This document shows, in pieces, positions 24,629 to 38,097 of a stretch of 64,000 nt of DNA (positions within the stretch are counted from its first letter, which is position 1; every line of letters begins with the position of its first letter). The position numbers and the translations under genes were made by a program. The notes under the pieces were generated by a model that had not been told where the DNA came from, made no database searches, and saw nothing but the letters and a program-made list of their open reading frames with translations. Origin of the DNA: Schistosoma haematobium (lineage: Eukaryota; Platyhelminthes; Trematoda; Strigeidida; Schistosomatidae); the NCBI RefSeq assembly GCF_000699445.3, contig NC_067197.1, positions 26,705,809-26,769,808 on the forward strand, written 5' to 3'.

Positions 24629-25468
24629 AAGGATTATATTTATGCTTTTTTTCCTATAATCACTTAAATCTCATTATATTCAATTGGCACTGTAAATAAA
24701 AAATTTGAAAATTATTTGCACTATGGTTTATATCAGTCAATGGATTATGTAATCCATGTTTTTCAATACTTACTCTGTAAATCCAAACAAAAACACCGAG
24801 GAATAAGACAATGTAATTATATTATTCAGTATAGATTTATAGATCTTGGTTTATACCATACTGTTAACTGCATGACTGCATGATTAATACTACAAAGTTA
24901 TTCGAGTAAAGAATTGAGAAGTTTAAACCAGTGACTTAGTGCTTAAAATTGGACTACTAAGCTACTGATTCATAAAACAAGTACCATAACATTTTGAGCA
25001 TTGTGTTGAATTTACTGTTGTTGAACTCTTGATAAATCATAATTAGTCAAAATTCTTAACAAATAATGAAAGTGTAAATAACATAAAACATAAATCAATT
25101 TATTTATTCTCTGAAGAAAAAGAGACATAAACTAAGCTGTAAAACGTCAGAAATTCAAGTTTCAACTTGTTGACAATTTCAAAAATATAAATAACCTTAT
25201 TTTTTAAAATTTAATTAATTAATCTAATGCTCAAGTCATTAAAATCTATCAAGTCAAATCTTGTTAACGATGTTTCCAACAATGAAAATAGCCCAGAAAC
25301 ATATCTTAATAAATGAAATTGAAATAAAATTTCAAATCTAGACATGAGTTGAGTCGCTTTATAATACTAATAAAAATAAAAGTAGACGATTATTAAAAGG
25401 CACATTAACGTGGTAATCAGCTCATTTATTGAAATCCAATGAGTAATTACAGTAATCTGAGATATCAG

Positions 25469-25846
25469 AATGGGTTTTGTGGAGAGTTTTAGAAATTTCA
25501 CAGGTTGAAATCATGAGTCGATTGAAGCTAGACCACCATGGAAAACCTGGAAGCACTGAACGGACGTTTCGTCCTGGTATGGGACTCCTCAGCAGTGCGC
25601 ATCCACGATCCCGCACCACGCGGGGCTCGAACCCGGGACCAACTGGCTTCGCGCGTGAGCACTTAACCACTAGACCACTGAGCCGGCATCCAACGGTGTT
25701 AATGTCTAACTTCAACCAATCCACGAAGTTGCGCCACCGTACACCATTGTCTTCAGTGAGTTGTTATCTCCCAACAGACCTGGTTGAACTCCACTGGTTA
25801 CGGCTTCTCACTAGAACTTCAGGAGTTTTTCCTGAAGTCAGTCTAG
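25469..25846 (-). mobile_element. Family B hammerhead retroposon, near full length
   Basis: Minus strand: 5' part (25846-25690), tRNA-like head with B box (GGTTCGAGCC reversed, near 25624-25636), ribozyme, tail to about 25469. It is joined head-to-head to the next entry through the element 5' ends. Confidence 0.75.
25553..25598 (-). ncRNA. Hammerhead ribozyme, family B, intact core
   Basis: CUGAGGA, stem II GUCC/GGAC, GAAA, triplet GUU (an allowed NUH triplet), perfect 6-bp stem I GCACUG/CAGUGC. Stem III ACGUCCGU still closes with A-U and C-G. Likely active. Confidence 0.65.
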
Positions 25847-25952
25847 TGGTCTAGTGGTTAATTGCTCGCGCGCGAAGCCAGTAGGTCCTGGGTTCGAACC
25901 CCGCGTGGTGCGGGGTCGTGGATGCGCACTGCTGAGGAGTCCCATACTAACC
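25847..25952 (+). mobile_element. Family B fragment inverted relative to its neighbour
   Basis: Plus-strand tRNA-like head (B box GGTTCGAACC at 25892-25901) and the 5' half of the ribozyme, cut off inside the stem II loop. Together with the preceding entry it makes an inverted dimer. Confidence 0.65.
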
Positions 25953-26145
25953 TGAGATAATATAATACACAAATTTTTTTAAAGAGATTTATATCAGTAG
26001 AACAAATAAAGATATGGAAATAAATGGAAATACTATCATCAAATACCTATGGATAAAGGTTTTGAAAATATAAACAAAGAAAAGTGAATACATAGTGAAA
26101 TCTTAGTTTTTGCTGGAGTTTTGTTCTTTGAGCCGGATAGTTTGA

Positions 26146-26189
26146 TCGTGGAGCTTTCATCGTTCTTCTGGACGACATCATCAGCACAA
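26146..26189 (-). ncRNA. Hammerhead ribozyme, PLE type, intact core
   Basis: CUGAUGA and GAAA present, AGCU stem III; one mismatch inside stem II. Confidence 0.5.
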
Positions 26190-26251
26190 ACTTCAGAACA
26201 AACTGTGAAACACATATGGAGAAATCCGAACACTTCACTTCTATCTGAAGT

Positions 26252-26295
26252 TTGTGCTGATGATGTCGTTCAGAAGAACGATGAAAGCTCCACGA
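26252..26295 (+). ncRNA. Hammerhead ribozyme, PLE type, intact core
   Basis: CUGAUGA at 26257-26263, GAAA at 26283-26286, stem I UUGUG/CACGA. Identical in structure to 566-609. Confidence 0.6.
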
Positions 26296-27113
26296 CCAAA
26301 CCATCCAGCTCAGAGAACAAAACTTCACCAAAATCATCCACCTGAGCTACAAATCTTCTCCACCATCTTGAAATCTTAGTTAATTATTATTATGATTATT
26401 ATTATTATTATTAAACAGATTACAGTACTTGTCTTCAAAGATTTCCACCTATTACGCTACCTGATTCTTTTTTACCTGACTCACTGACTTAAATACAGTC
26501 AGTTAATTTCAAAATAAGTATAACAAACATTCATTTCTATTATCATTAATCATTGTAAATTCAAGATGTTTGCAATAGACATAAATGATCGAATTATACA
26601 GATTCACTGTTTTATTAATGATCGTTTTACTCTTAATTAAAATTACCAAATACTTTTCCCTGTCATATTCTCATTTATTCAAATATAAAATTTACATAAA
26701 ATCTCTTCCTAAACTATAGTCTTATAAGAAAAGATGATATAAGTTAACTAAGTATGATGAAGCCATTTGATTTTTATTAAGTTTGAAAAGATTGTCAATA
26801 TACGTGTTGAACGCAAAGTACATACTATACAGAAATTGAATTCAAGTATTTAACACTAGTCATTGTAAAAACGAATCAAAATGAAACTACATATTTTTGT
26901 TCTTGTAATTAATGATCGGTAATTTCATTTTTTCCTCTTTTTTTATTTGACATTTAGTTCTATGTAAAGATTAGAAAAAAAATTGATCGGAAAAATGCAT
27001 AGAATTTATTCAGTACAAATGATCATACTGAGTATACTATTTCTTTAAAATATAACTGACAATCTATGATAATTCAAAATAATAGTAGACTAGATTCAGC
27101 CTTATTCACTTTC

Positions 27114-27116
<3 letters not shown>

Positions 27117-27183
<67 letters not shown>
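27117..27183. repeat. (TA)n microsatellite, long
   Basis: About 33 uninterrupted TA units, the longest AT array in the window. Confidence 0.95.
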
Positions 27184-27185
<2 letters not shown>

Positions 27186-30149
27186 TTTTTCTACAGGAGA
27201 TAACCGATTCAGAAATGTATTGTTTTAAAGGTTATATGAATGATAAAACTTGCTTTAATTTCATTGTGTAAGATGAATTGTTCATAAGACCTTAATCATT
27301 CTGTATGTTTAAAGTTATATAATAGAAGATTGCAATGAATAATTATGATGATTGGTATGTTTTTTTCTTCTTTTACATTCAATATTATTTGCACAGATTT
27401 GTTATGCAATAAGTTGATTAATGAGTTTCATTATCTGTATAGAAATTGAATTAATCATTTTGTTTTTTTATGTTAAGTAATAGTGTAGGTAGAAAAAAAG
27501 CCCAATTATTCTTACTTAATTCTAATGTCATCGACTTTTTCAGCAATAAATTTAGATGAAAATCTGTTTCTATGTAATAAAGCATGCTACTAAAAAGGTT
27601 TTCAAACGTCATTGATTTAACTATATCAGTGGTAAACAAATTCATTGAGTTTTTGTTGACAATCTAATAATAAATGAGAATAAAATTATGTCCTATAAGA
27701 AGTCAGTCATGGCTCAAAATATTCAGTAGTAAGTATCTGAATGACAGTAAATAACACAGGTTTAAATTCAGCTGGTAACATAAATTCACTGAAGATTGCT
27801 AACAGGAAGATGTTTAGGCTGCAGCTTCTAGTCAACTATATTCAATCACCAAATGTCAAAGTGCACACTATAAAATCATTTTGTCTAGAGATCAAACTGT
27901 ACTTTATTACTACTAAGAAATAACCAAGAATGTTATAGATTACCATTTAGTGATTATTTAATGTAAAAGCTTTAAAGCTGCTGGTAAGATGTTGCTTATG
28001 TTAGTACTTAAAATTCATCATAAAAATTAAACTGCACTGACACAAGAAAGTGAATTCATGTTATTATTCAAAAAGATTTAGTAGTATGCACTTGACAAAC
28101 GTAGCATTTAAGGTGGTATATGTCAAATAAATGAAAATAACTTTTTTAGATTGATTATTTTTACTTCAAAACACTAAAGCAAAACATAGTAGTAGGTAGA
28201 TCAGAAGCTAGTGGTACCAAATCGTTTGCAGAAACTTTATGATACCAAACTAGCACTTAGTAGTGCGGAGATCCCAAAGTTGAATTCACGATTCAGTTGG
28301 TTACGTGTAATATGTAATTAGTTAACTATATTGTATTATAACAGATAACCTAAACTGCCTTGTTCTTATTGTGAAGATTTCTATTGCCAAGACAATAAGC
28401 AAGTAGATACTAACGGTTTAAATGTTTCGTATTTAGAAAATAGATCATTATCTGAAATTCAATATACTATTTTACTGAATTCCAAAGGAAACTTTAAAAT
28501 AATGATAGTTAAAATGTGTGTGATTTGCAATAAGAATGACAATGATGATTAAGAAATCAGAAAGTGCAATAGATTTGATTGTGGCCCTTGTAAAATTATA
28601 TCTAAAATTATGTTTTTATTCTTCCTAGAGTTCAATGCATTATGATCAGTTAGGAAATATTCATTGTATAATATTTAGTACACACAATAATTAAGTAATT
28701 AATTACTAGACATGACACAAACAATACTCAAACGTAGGAAAATATGGTTAATGCTTATGTTTATGATATTAAAGTTTGATTATCCAAATGAAGAGAATAA
28801 ACAACAACATAAAGGTGATCGACTTTCTTTAATCTGATGACAGTTATAAACTTATAATATTATGAAGTAAAAAATAGTCAAGTTCATTCAGTCGTCAACA
28901 CATCAGTTTGAAGTTATCTGTAAATTACAAAAGATTATGAATTTCTACATAGTATTGTAAATTTAATAAAATATTGAATATATAAGTTATTCAAGCTTAA
29001 CTTTGGTTTGTAAGGATCAAAATTAGCACGTCAGATGCAAATGTGTCTGTAGGCGATCAAATCTGAGCATTCCAAAATATCAATAAAATTGTTGTCTGAT
29101 ACTCTATTGTTTACGATAATTATACAGATAATGATTCGAGTTCAATATTCTATACAAACTTCCATCATAATGAAGTATGAATTTCAGAAACCATATTCAA
29201 CCATTCTCTAATACATTACAGAAACAACTGTCCGACTCATTCTACAGTATTTTCATCATTACATATTAAGGTATATGAATAACACAGTTGACTTGGGACG
29301 CTCAGAACATATATCTTCAATTCATAGTGTAGGTCAAAATCTTGAAAGCATAATAAACACATTTGTCGTCACATGACGTTGACGACTGATCATATAACAA
29401 GGGGACTTCTCTGCATGCTTTGCATTTATACACAGAATAGTTAAACCATATATTTACCTAATTCCATTCGGTAAATTCGACTCTGAGCCAGTCAATTAGT
29501 TTATGTTAATTGGACGATATCTCACCGTCTAATTCAAGTCGCTAGCTGAATGCATTTTAGGGAAAACAACATAACCGATTCAACACATTTCGCGCATAAA
29601 CTGATCACATATACGAACAAACATGGTGATTATCAAAGTTGGACACAACTCACGTTCCAACAAAACATTCCCAATTACAATATTCCGAAAACTACGAATA
29701 TTGTTCAACAGTCCCATTTCGATACATTTTATCAACGTTGATAATTCACATTGTTCATTTCTGTATATTTCCTTCCCGTCATTAATTGAGTGAAAAATAG
29801 ATCATCCAATTCTTATTATGTATGTGAGAATTCAATATTCGTAATTGAACAATTCTGCATGAATAGCATAACTTGGTAATTTGTATTTGAATAGATGTGA
29901 CAACAGTTTACTTAAGTATTTGTTTCTAGTTATCCTTACTATTAAGAGGAAATATTGCTAACTATTTGAAGCAATTCATAGATAAACAGTCGATTTAAAA
30001 CATAGACTACCACTGATTCTGTAGTAATGGTTGCTTGATAACAGTTTTTTGCTCATTATGAAACGTCTGAAAGTTCGAATCTGATTAATAAGGTTATAAA
30101 ATTAAATGATTTGCACAGATTAGTGACCATTTGTATGGAGTACTAGAGT

Positions 30150-30300
30150 GAATAAGACATTTTGAGTTAAAGTGAATGACGTTGGGTTCAATTGGAAATG
30201 TGTACATCAACTATATGATGTTGTTTATTTCAGTTAGCCATTCCTGAATCATACAAGATGATCGTTCTGGATTTTACTGCTAGCTATTGTATAAAATCGT
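30150..30300 (+). mobile_element. Degenerate Sm-alpha-like copy
   Basis: Weak alignment to the family A head (GTTGGGTTCAATT as a B-box relic) and the TGCTAGCTATT end. Ribozyme not recognisable. Confidence 0.35.
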
Positions 30301-31284
30301 ATGATAATTTAAATAAACTTGAAACAAGTAACATTCATTAAAATCTGTTTGTCATAGTTATCAAACTTTCAGTCGTGATTGCATCATATGATTAATAAAA
30401 AAATGGAATCATAATGGTCTATTTAATAAATCTTAATCTTATTCATTCTAATCCAATCTACAAGAAGTTGTAGTAAACATTCATTCACTAAGAAAAAATG
30501 ACACTCAGAGAGAATCTTCTCAATTTTCTTTATGTCCTTAAGAGATTTGTGTTTTGTCAAACTTTTTTTCTATCTATTATATATTCTAGATTGGTTGACA
30601 TCTAAAGTGAGTTATGTACTATTGATTATTCGTAGCAATGAAGCATTCAAAGAATATTTAGTTTTATCTGATGTCTTCCTTACATAAAGTCACCAAATAG
30701 TTTTCATTCTTATTATTACACATTTTATTGAACTATTACGTCATAAGTAATTCATTTAACTGATGACTAAATGAAATAGGACATTTCCTCAAGAAAACTC
30801 AATCAATTAGATATAACATTACGATGTGTAATAATTTTACGCATTGAATACCTCCATGTAGATCGTTAAAAACATGATCGTGTATTCAATGATGAATTGA
30901 ACTTTATATTTTTGGATACATTTGATTCCTTATATTCATAGTCTATAAATAGAAATCTTGAATGTTCATTAATTTTAAGGAATTCAATTATTATTATTAT
31001 TTTCCCACTTTATAAACTCACCTACACAACCAAAAACTGTGATACAATTTAATGGTAGATACAAATTTAAAAAAGAAAATAACATGAACATGTTTTCATT
31101 GATCAATTGTTATGCAACAAGACTGTACTCTTTTGTTTTTCTATGTATCATTTGTATAAAATGTGATTTACTATTAAGAAATTTGATTCAATTACTTAAA
31201 TAAAACAATGAATGTAATGTTTAATGATTTCTACTATTCTCATTACTATGAAAGTACTTACTATTTAGGACTGTAATCAAACAA

Positions 31285-31745
31285 AATGTATATTTCGATA
31301 GAACAATGAGAAGATGGAGTTGATCTGAAAAATGTGATGTATTTGCACTATACATTTCGAACAATCTGGTCACACATATACTTGTCAGGGCATTTCGTAT
31401 GAAAATTAAAATAAAGGTCAATTGAATGAAAGTCCAAATAAAAAAGTAACAAAGGGGAGAGAAACAATTTTTCATCGCATAGAAAGAATAAGAAATTGTC
31501 GCGTTATCCTAGGCCGTAGAATGACGTAAATATTACCAAGGCCTAGGATAACGCGACAATTTCTTATTCTTTCCCCTTTGTTATTTTACCTGAACTTTCA
31601 TTTAATTGACCTTTATTAATTTTCATATAATGCCTTGACAAGTATATGTGTAACAAGATTGTTCGAAATGTATAGCTCAAATACATCGCATTTTTCAGAT
31701 AAACTCTGTCTTCTCATTGTTCGATCGAAATTTATAAAAGGGACT
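31285..31745. mobile_element. Family E palindrome with near-perfect central hairpin
   Basis: Outer arms about 31285-31470 and 31575-31740 are inverted, diverged copies of the family E PLE-type repeat. At the centre, 31483-31515 and 31540-31572 are exact 33-bp reverse complements around a 24-bp loop. The centre is better preserved than the arms. Confidence 0.75.
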
Positions 31746-33027
31746 TATTGCTTTAAAATGTATATTGAATGTGAAAATAATTAACTGATCAATTAATTTG
31801 GTTTGGAACTTAATGTTATTATTCATCATCAGGATTTTGTTTTGTTTTTTCAATAGTAAAAATGATTTCATCTTTAATTGTTTGGTATTATTGAATAAAA
31901 AAAAGGTTTTTGTTTAAGCATAGTGAATTATTCTACTGAAAGTATGATTGTGTACTTTTCACTAGGTTTATAATTTATTGATAAGTAACTTTACACTAGA
32001 TATATAAAAAAAATTCTAAAGACTGCTGAATGTAACTATGTATAAAATATCTGAGTATGTAAAAGTTAAAGTCTGTTTAGATTTGTCATTTTAATACTTT
32101 TCTTTATATTTTTCTTGGTTGAATCCACTAAACTGAAGACTTGAACTAATGATAAATGTTCTAGCTAAATAGATAAGAATATTGTCATAGATGTCAGCTG
32201 AATAATTGTTAAATACTAAGAAGTAATAGTTTCTGATCCTTTAGAAGTGTAGAGTAACGACCATACACAGATAGAAATTTATCTGTGTAAATAACACTCA
32301 TATGCTTACAAGTGACTAGACGTGACAATAAATTATTGAAAGATTAATAGAATATAACAAAAATATTTGGATCTCACGGTACAGAAAGTTAAATGGAGAT
32401 GAGAATGTGAACAAATTAATTCCAACTCAGCAATTTATGAAGACTCTATATTCAATTTCGCATACAGTGGAATATGCTAAGCATTTGGATTATTTCAAAG
32501 TTGAACTAAACATCTATCGAGAGTCTCATGGTTTTCAGTAGTTCTAAAATCATTTGTTGGGTATCTGTTCCTTAATGATTTTAGATACTCTTCATTGATA
32601 TGTATCGACATGAAACAAATCATACTTAGGGTACCTAGTTGATTATCTCTAATCACCTTAAATCAGTATCTATTAAAGTTCAGCTTAATAAATAAGGATT
32701 AGATTTTAGCTTTAATTGGTCAAGTCTTTTGATAGTAAGGGGTATTATGAGATTTATTGGACTTAAAGTTGTCGTGCATATCATTATTTTTACAGCTACA
32801 TAGGTCGAAGTGTTTCAAATGTTGTATCTCGAAAGTTTATCTTTAAACCTCCCAAAAGAAATCAGCACAACCACTGATTTTGTTATTTCTTCTTTCTTCT
32901 TTATATTTTACTAATATATGGTGTAATGATATTCGTGAGCTTAATAAATCCATGGAATTTTACTTAAAATCAAGTTTTCAATTCATAATTGCAGTCTATC
33001 TAATTGTAAACTACGAAATAATGTAAG

Positions 33028-33525
33028 CCGAGATTGATGGTGGTTAACAGTGGAATCTGAGACGCGCGTTTCTTCCTATTTGAGACTCGTCAGCTGCATG
33101 TACCTACATCTCAGAGTTGATTTTCACTCTAGGACTTGATAGCGGTTCCGTTGGCTTCAAACGCCATCGCGTCATTCACCTAGGTACTAATTCCAGATAG
33201 CCACTAGCTTGTGCGATGGGATAAAGTTTAATTTTTTTGGTTGCTTGAATCTTTTCATTGATAACGCAATGGCGTTTAAAGCGAACGGTACTAGGTTAGA
33301 TTCTTGAATATCAACTCTCGCATGTAGGTATATTCAGCTGATGAGTCACAAATAGGATGAAACACAAGTTCTCGATCCCAGTGCTAGCCACCATCCATAT
33401 CTACTTATAGTGCTTATGACTTAGGGCAATATTGAGGTAATCCGCATAGGATACACATATGCCAATAAGAGATTGCTTAATTGAAGTCCGAAACATCAAT
33501 GGGAAGGTTTAAATAACCAATACAA
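33028..33525. mobile_element. Inverted head-to-head Sm-alpha-like dimer, older copy
   Basis: A minus-strand unit (33028-33255) is joined to a plus-strand unit (33262-33525) with the same topology as at 17.8 and 47.9 kb, but a shorter junction. The minus ribozyme keeps CUGACGA, GAAA and GUC but has lost stem I and the G10.1-C11.1 pair. The plus ribozyme is better preserved. Confidence 0.7.
33332..33377 (+). ncRNA. Hammerhead ribozyme, Sm-alpha type, core retained
   Basis: CUGAUGA (33338-33344), the family-typical CAAAUA loop, GAAA (33359-33362), triplet GUU (33368-33370). Stem II is closed by a G-U pair and stem I has a mismatch. Reduced activity is possible. Confidence 0.5.
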
Positions 33526-34531
33526 CAATATATTATATAGGCTTTTTGTGAATTTCAAGATGATGTGAACTTAATTTCGTTATTTTGAACTCCATCGTAC
33601 TGATCTATTTCAAATTATTTAGATATTTAAGCAAGACAACATATCTTGTTTCTAGAAAGTGTTCTCGTAGGATCATTCAATATATAAAAGTCTTAAAACT
33701 AGGATTATTTAATATAAATGTTTTGTATTTTCATAGTCATAGTCTACTAACATTTTCGGAATGCAGGAAACTGCTGACAAACGAATAAGACAAATTTTGA
33801 AAAATTGATCCAGTAATATTATATCTTTTTCATTGTTACCGTAACAACAAACAACAGTTTAGAAAATGTTTAATACAAACATGAAGTAAAATGATAAAGA
33901 ACTTTTGATGAAAATTCTCATAAATGCTCTTGAAGTAATAAAAATGGAAAACGTTAAAGTGTTATTTTTCAATATTTAATTATTTAAATGTTATCGGATT
34001 ATATCAAAGAGATAATCAATGGAAAGTACTTCTAAAATATTGTGTAAGATGATTAGTTCAGCTTGAGGAATATTAATTCTTGTAATATGATTATGAAATA
34101 GTTTTATTATATTATGTTTCAGGTTTAAAGATGATCTGAAAGATAGTCCAATTATGATTCTGAAAAACTAATTAATCATTTATATCTTTGCTAAGAGAAT
34201 CATAATCCAAGTACAATGTCCATGTTAACTTAAATATGATAGAAAAAAGAGAACATTTTGATTTTAAAAATTCATTTAGCAACGTAATATATGTAGTTTT
34301 CATGGCAAAATAGCTTGATGGACACATGATTGTCGTTGACGAATTAACAAGTGAATCATGAGAACTGTAGCAAATCTATTTATAACTTCTTACTCTGAAT
34401 TTGGAAACCAGTAAAATAAAGTTTGTTCACTGAAAATAAGCATGATTACGCCGTTAATCTGATTCATGGTATGTAGATAATGTTTTTGTTATAATAATAC
34501 CCAATAAATAATGTATGAAGTTCCGGCATAC

Positions 34532-34945
34532 TGCTAGGTTTGAAGCTATCACGAGTTCACTTAATCGGCGAACGAGAAACAACACTCGGTGACCAAAGAC
34601 CAGTAAGCTAGCTATTGATGAGTCCAAGCCCCTCTAACTAGAGGCAGAAGTCCAAGCTTGGAATGGGGAAGTATATTCTACAAACAGCCAGAAACGAGTG
34701 ATAACAACAAACACACTTCAAAACGTATATATACAGTACAAAACCGTCTTTGGGGAGAGTTACCAAATGGCATACTAAAAGACGCAACGGATCAATAGCA
34801 CTTAAGATATTTCCCAGTGGGAAATACGACATGAAAGTGACAAGAGCGTCTTTGGCGCGAAAACAAAGAAATTCAAATTTTCTAAACAGAATTACAAAAT
34901 TAGGTACTTTGCCAAGTGAGTTCTGGGGATCTAGCGTCCCCAACG
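34532..34945. mobile_element. 414-bp LTR-like repeat, copy 1
   Basis: About 95% identical to 58822-59235 and exactly the same length. Flanked by CATAC on both sides (34527-34531, 34946-34950). Begins TGCTAGG and holds a TATATATA box near 34727. No coding part. Most simply a solo LTR, although the expected CA end (CCCCA, 34938-34942) lies 3 bp inside the apparent boundary. Confidence 0.65.
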
Positions 34946-35036
34946 CATACCAGTTGAATATCAGATAAGAATAATTTAGTTGAGTAAACTGAATCAAATA
35001 AGTGTTAACTAGAATCTTTCAGCTGTTTTGGTTGAA

Positions 35037-35130
35037 GTTTATGCTGATGATGTTGCTCAGAAAAACAATAAATGCTCTATGTCAAAAACCACCCAGCTCA
35101 GAGAACAAAACTCCATCAAAATAAATTTTA
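35037..35130 (+). mobile_element. PLE terminal-repeat fragment, degenerate ribozyme
   Basis: Single plus-strand terminal repeat. CUGAUGA is kept, but G12 is lost (TAAAT for GAAA context) and stem II is eroded. Confidence 0.6.
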
Positions 35131-35569
35131 TTTAAAAAAATCCATCGAAATCATTGAGATATTTAGGTTTTAAATCTAAATTTACTTAAGTACACAGAGT
35201 AAAGTTTATTAAAAATTCAGTATTCACATGTAAATCTTTAATGATAGAAGTACCACAAGAAGATTTCATCAAATGTACTCAGAATACATAGTTACCCTAA
35301 ACGTTCTATAAAGTTGAAAATAAAAACAACGAAGACAGAATGACATTGAATGTTCTTCTTATGAATGAATAATTTATAATGATTGTTAGCTATCATAAAT
35401 AGATAGTAGAATAAACAAAAGATATTATAAATCAACACAATAATAAGATTGATTTTTGTGTAAATAATATTGGCATCCATAACAGGCTAGAATGTGATGA
35501 ATGCAAAATAATAAAACCATATCTACAGAATAAAAAATACATTTATAACAATTTAACAGTTGAATTCAT

Positions 35570-35725
35570 GAGTCAATCTAACCTCGCGGATGCACACTTC
35601 TGAGAAGTCCCAGACTAGGACAAAACAGCCGTTCAGTGCTTCCAGGTTTTCAATGTTGGTCTAGCTTAGATCGATTCATATATTCAACCGTTAAGATTAT
35701 TACAATCTCTATAAATTCCCATTCT
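35570..35725 (+). mobile_element. Family B fragment, degenerate
   Basis: Ribozyme region and tail only. The core reads CUGAGAA and CAAAAC, so it is dead. Confidence 0.6.
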
Positions 35726-36169
35726 CATTTATATAAATATTGTAAATTTAAAGGACTGAATGTGATTACTTAAGAAAACGTGACGAATTTAATAGCATAT
35801 ACATTTTCAGATCATTTAAAATGATCTAAGAACCCGTTTGATTATTTAATAAACTTATGAAAGACTTGTTCATGCCGTTCTTCACAAAAAAAGTTGCTAA
35901 CTTTAACTATGATTAAGAATAGGAAAAAAATGTAGTCATTTAATAGTAAAGTTATTTGTGAATAATGTTGTATTTATACTATTTCGTTTTCTTATAGTTA
36001 TTCTAACCCATTCTAATGCTTGAAAAATTTAATGAACAAAACTAACTTCAAACTTATACATTTGAGGGCGTTTTACTTTTGTTTATTTGGAATGTTTAGA
36101 CAAATAACTGTATGTGTTGTTTAACTTACCTGTAGTTGAATATAATGGGTTTAAATTGGAACAGATATT

Positions 36170-36715
36170 TCAATGGTCTATAATTTCTTAGTCCCCAAAT
36201 GCTCTGGTATGGCCGAGGGAGGGGAAAATCAGCTCTTCCTTGCGAAATGCTTTCACATGGCCACGTGCATACAACCACTGCCAGAGAAGTCCCACTCACT
36301 GCCTTCTCTCGGCATTGCTGTTGTTTACGAAATTGTGAGGAGAAAAAGCGAATGTCCGGTGCCCTAACCTGGTTGATGGATACGGAGGATCCACCTAGGG
36401 AAGTTGGAAATCTTGATTCCAAACCAATGGTGCACATGGCTCCAGGATCCTAAGGAAACAAATGGCGTATGAACATATTGTTGGTCACCGGCTACCACGG
36501 AACTGCATCTCCTGATGTTGCTTCACTGCCCTATAGATTAGACTTTTAGGTCGAAGGCTTAGTGTGTGGCCCCCTAAAAAACCACCTGTTTCTGTATGGG
36601 CACCCGGGCAGTATCCTTGCCTTCACATAAATCGAATGATTTATCTGGCGTGTATCTATTTGGTGCCTTCTTGTACCGATATTTACGTGTTTAAATAAAT
36701 AATAAAAATAAAGTT
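36170..36715 (+). mobile_element. Non-LTR retrotransposon 3' end (probable)
   Basis: A 545-bp island with clearly higher GC than its surroundings ends in an AAATAAATAATAAAA tail at about 36690-36710. Overlapping short open frames have no protein signature. I infer a LINE 3' untranslated region; the family is not certain. Confidence 0.45.
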
Positions 36716-37785
36716 CCTCTGCGATGGGTTTGTTTTATTCATGAATGAAATTAATGAATTCTAGTTAATGATAGTTATGTAAAATAAATTAAAAGAAGTA
36801 TAAGTGCTTTTGATATAAGGATATTAAAAGAACAAAATACTTGAAAAAGAAATACATAAATACAATAGAGAATAATGCCGTGTCATTTAAAGTATTCATG
36901 GGAAATGTTCATTTACACACAGATATTCAAAGATGATATGACCGCTCAGCTAACAGTTTATCTGTATAAGTAATTATGAACGATAAATCTAACGCTATAT
37001 ATTTATCGTCAGCTAACATGCATTGGCTTAACAAAGATATATCGGGTGTTCATCAACAAACATTAAGCTGGTTCTGGTTGAGTGTCTTATGCATATTAGG
37101 TATATATAGGTAGGTGAACAAGTATATGTACAACGAATGTCATTTGAGATAGTTTATTCTTAGCGGTGACCTGCTCAAATATTTGGAAAGCTCATTTTTC
37201 CATCGTGTAAATACTGTAATTCAGTCAGCTGTCTTAGATTTCATACACTTATCTTGAAGAAAACAAGAACAAAGGCTTGAGTAGAATGACATGAATTTAC
37301 TTTGTTCCGTTAGTTTCTTGTAAATTACTTACAAATTACAATATTTTAAAACCAAACAATGATCATAAGAATAATAATTCTAACAACGAAATTGGTTAGA
37401 CATGAACATATATCATCACAGCGAAGCGATAATTCGAGTAAATGAGACAAAATTGAGGAACATATAGAGTGGTGTTAAAAATAAATACTCTATGTGAGAG
37501 ATTTAGATAATTAAACATAGTGATAGTAGGTCATAGGGTTAAAATTACGTGATTACGCAACGAAGCAGATGAACACTAGGACGCGGTAATTAAAGAGGAA
37601 AGTAGTTCAAATCAATTAACTGAAAATAAAAATAATCAATTCTAAAATGTAAATGATGCCATCAGAATAAGAAAAAGTTTCAAGAAAGATTTAATAAAAT
37701 TAATGTCACCGCGGTAAGAAAAGATTTACGATTGTTTCCTTTTTACATACTTGAATCTGGTTTGACAGGTTTGCTTGCTATAGTT

Positions 37786-38051
37786 TTAGTAAATTTTAGA
37801 AAAGTAAACTGTCGATTGATCACCTCTGAAAGACTTTAATATGGATAGATATAGAAATAAAGCAGTTGAACTGGTAGAAAACCTTGATGATTGAATATGA
37901 ATAAAAGATAATGACTGCCAAACATTTTTAAGATGTCTTGAACGATTACAATTTCTATGTATGTAAGATAGATGTTTTTTGTACCGTTGTATAATTGGTG
38001 CAAGGAATTCTTTACCATATCGAAATTTATGGTGATAAATGTAGCTATCAC

Positions 38052-38097
<46 letters not shown>

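Larger units (their letters stand above)
26105..26382 (+). mobile_element. Minimal PLE: inverted ribozyme pair around the endonuclease C-terminus
   Basis: A minus-strand terminal repeat (26105-26192) is followed by about 50 bp encoding on the plus strand the last endonuclease residues (K-H-I-W-R-N-P-N-T-S), then the sense terminal repeat (26248-26340) and the tail block. Both ribozyme cores are intact. Transcripts of either strand would fold into a long hairpin. Confidence 0.65.
26390..31280. other. Longest feature-poor stretch
   Basis: Apart from the TA array at 27117 and a faint family A relic at 30150, nothing is supported. Block 29290-29740 has higher GC and a 63-codon frame but no recognisable motif. 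Confidence 0.45.

Noticed and set aside
25477..25854. 125-codon plus-strand open frame
   Set aside because: Antisense reading of a family B retroposon; similar frames recur wherever that element lies.
31640..31740. GAAA-hairpin-AUC motif in family E repeats looking like half a hammerhead
   Set aside because: No CUGANGA with a matching stem II partner was found on either side in any copy.
34600..34665. TTGATGAGTCC inside the 414-bp repeat resembling a hammerhead core
   Set aside because: C3 is wrong in copy 1, A9 is wrong in copy 2, GAAA is GAAG and there is no room for stem III, so it is probably chance.
36126..36453. Overlapping frames of 64-103 codons on both strands
   Set aside because: They arise from a GC-rich LINE 3' region with few stops; no protein signature and mutually overlapping.
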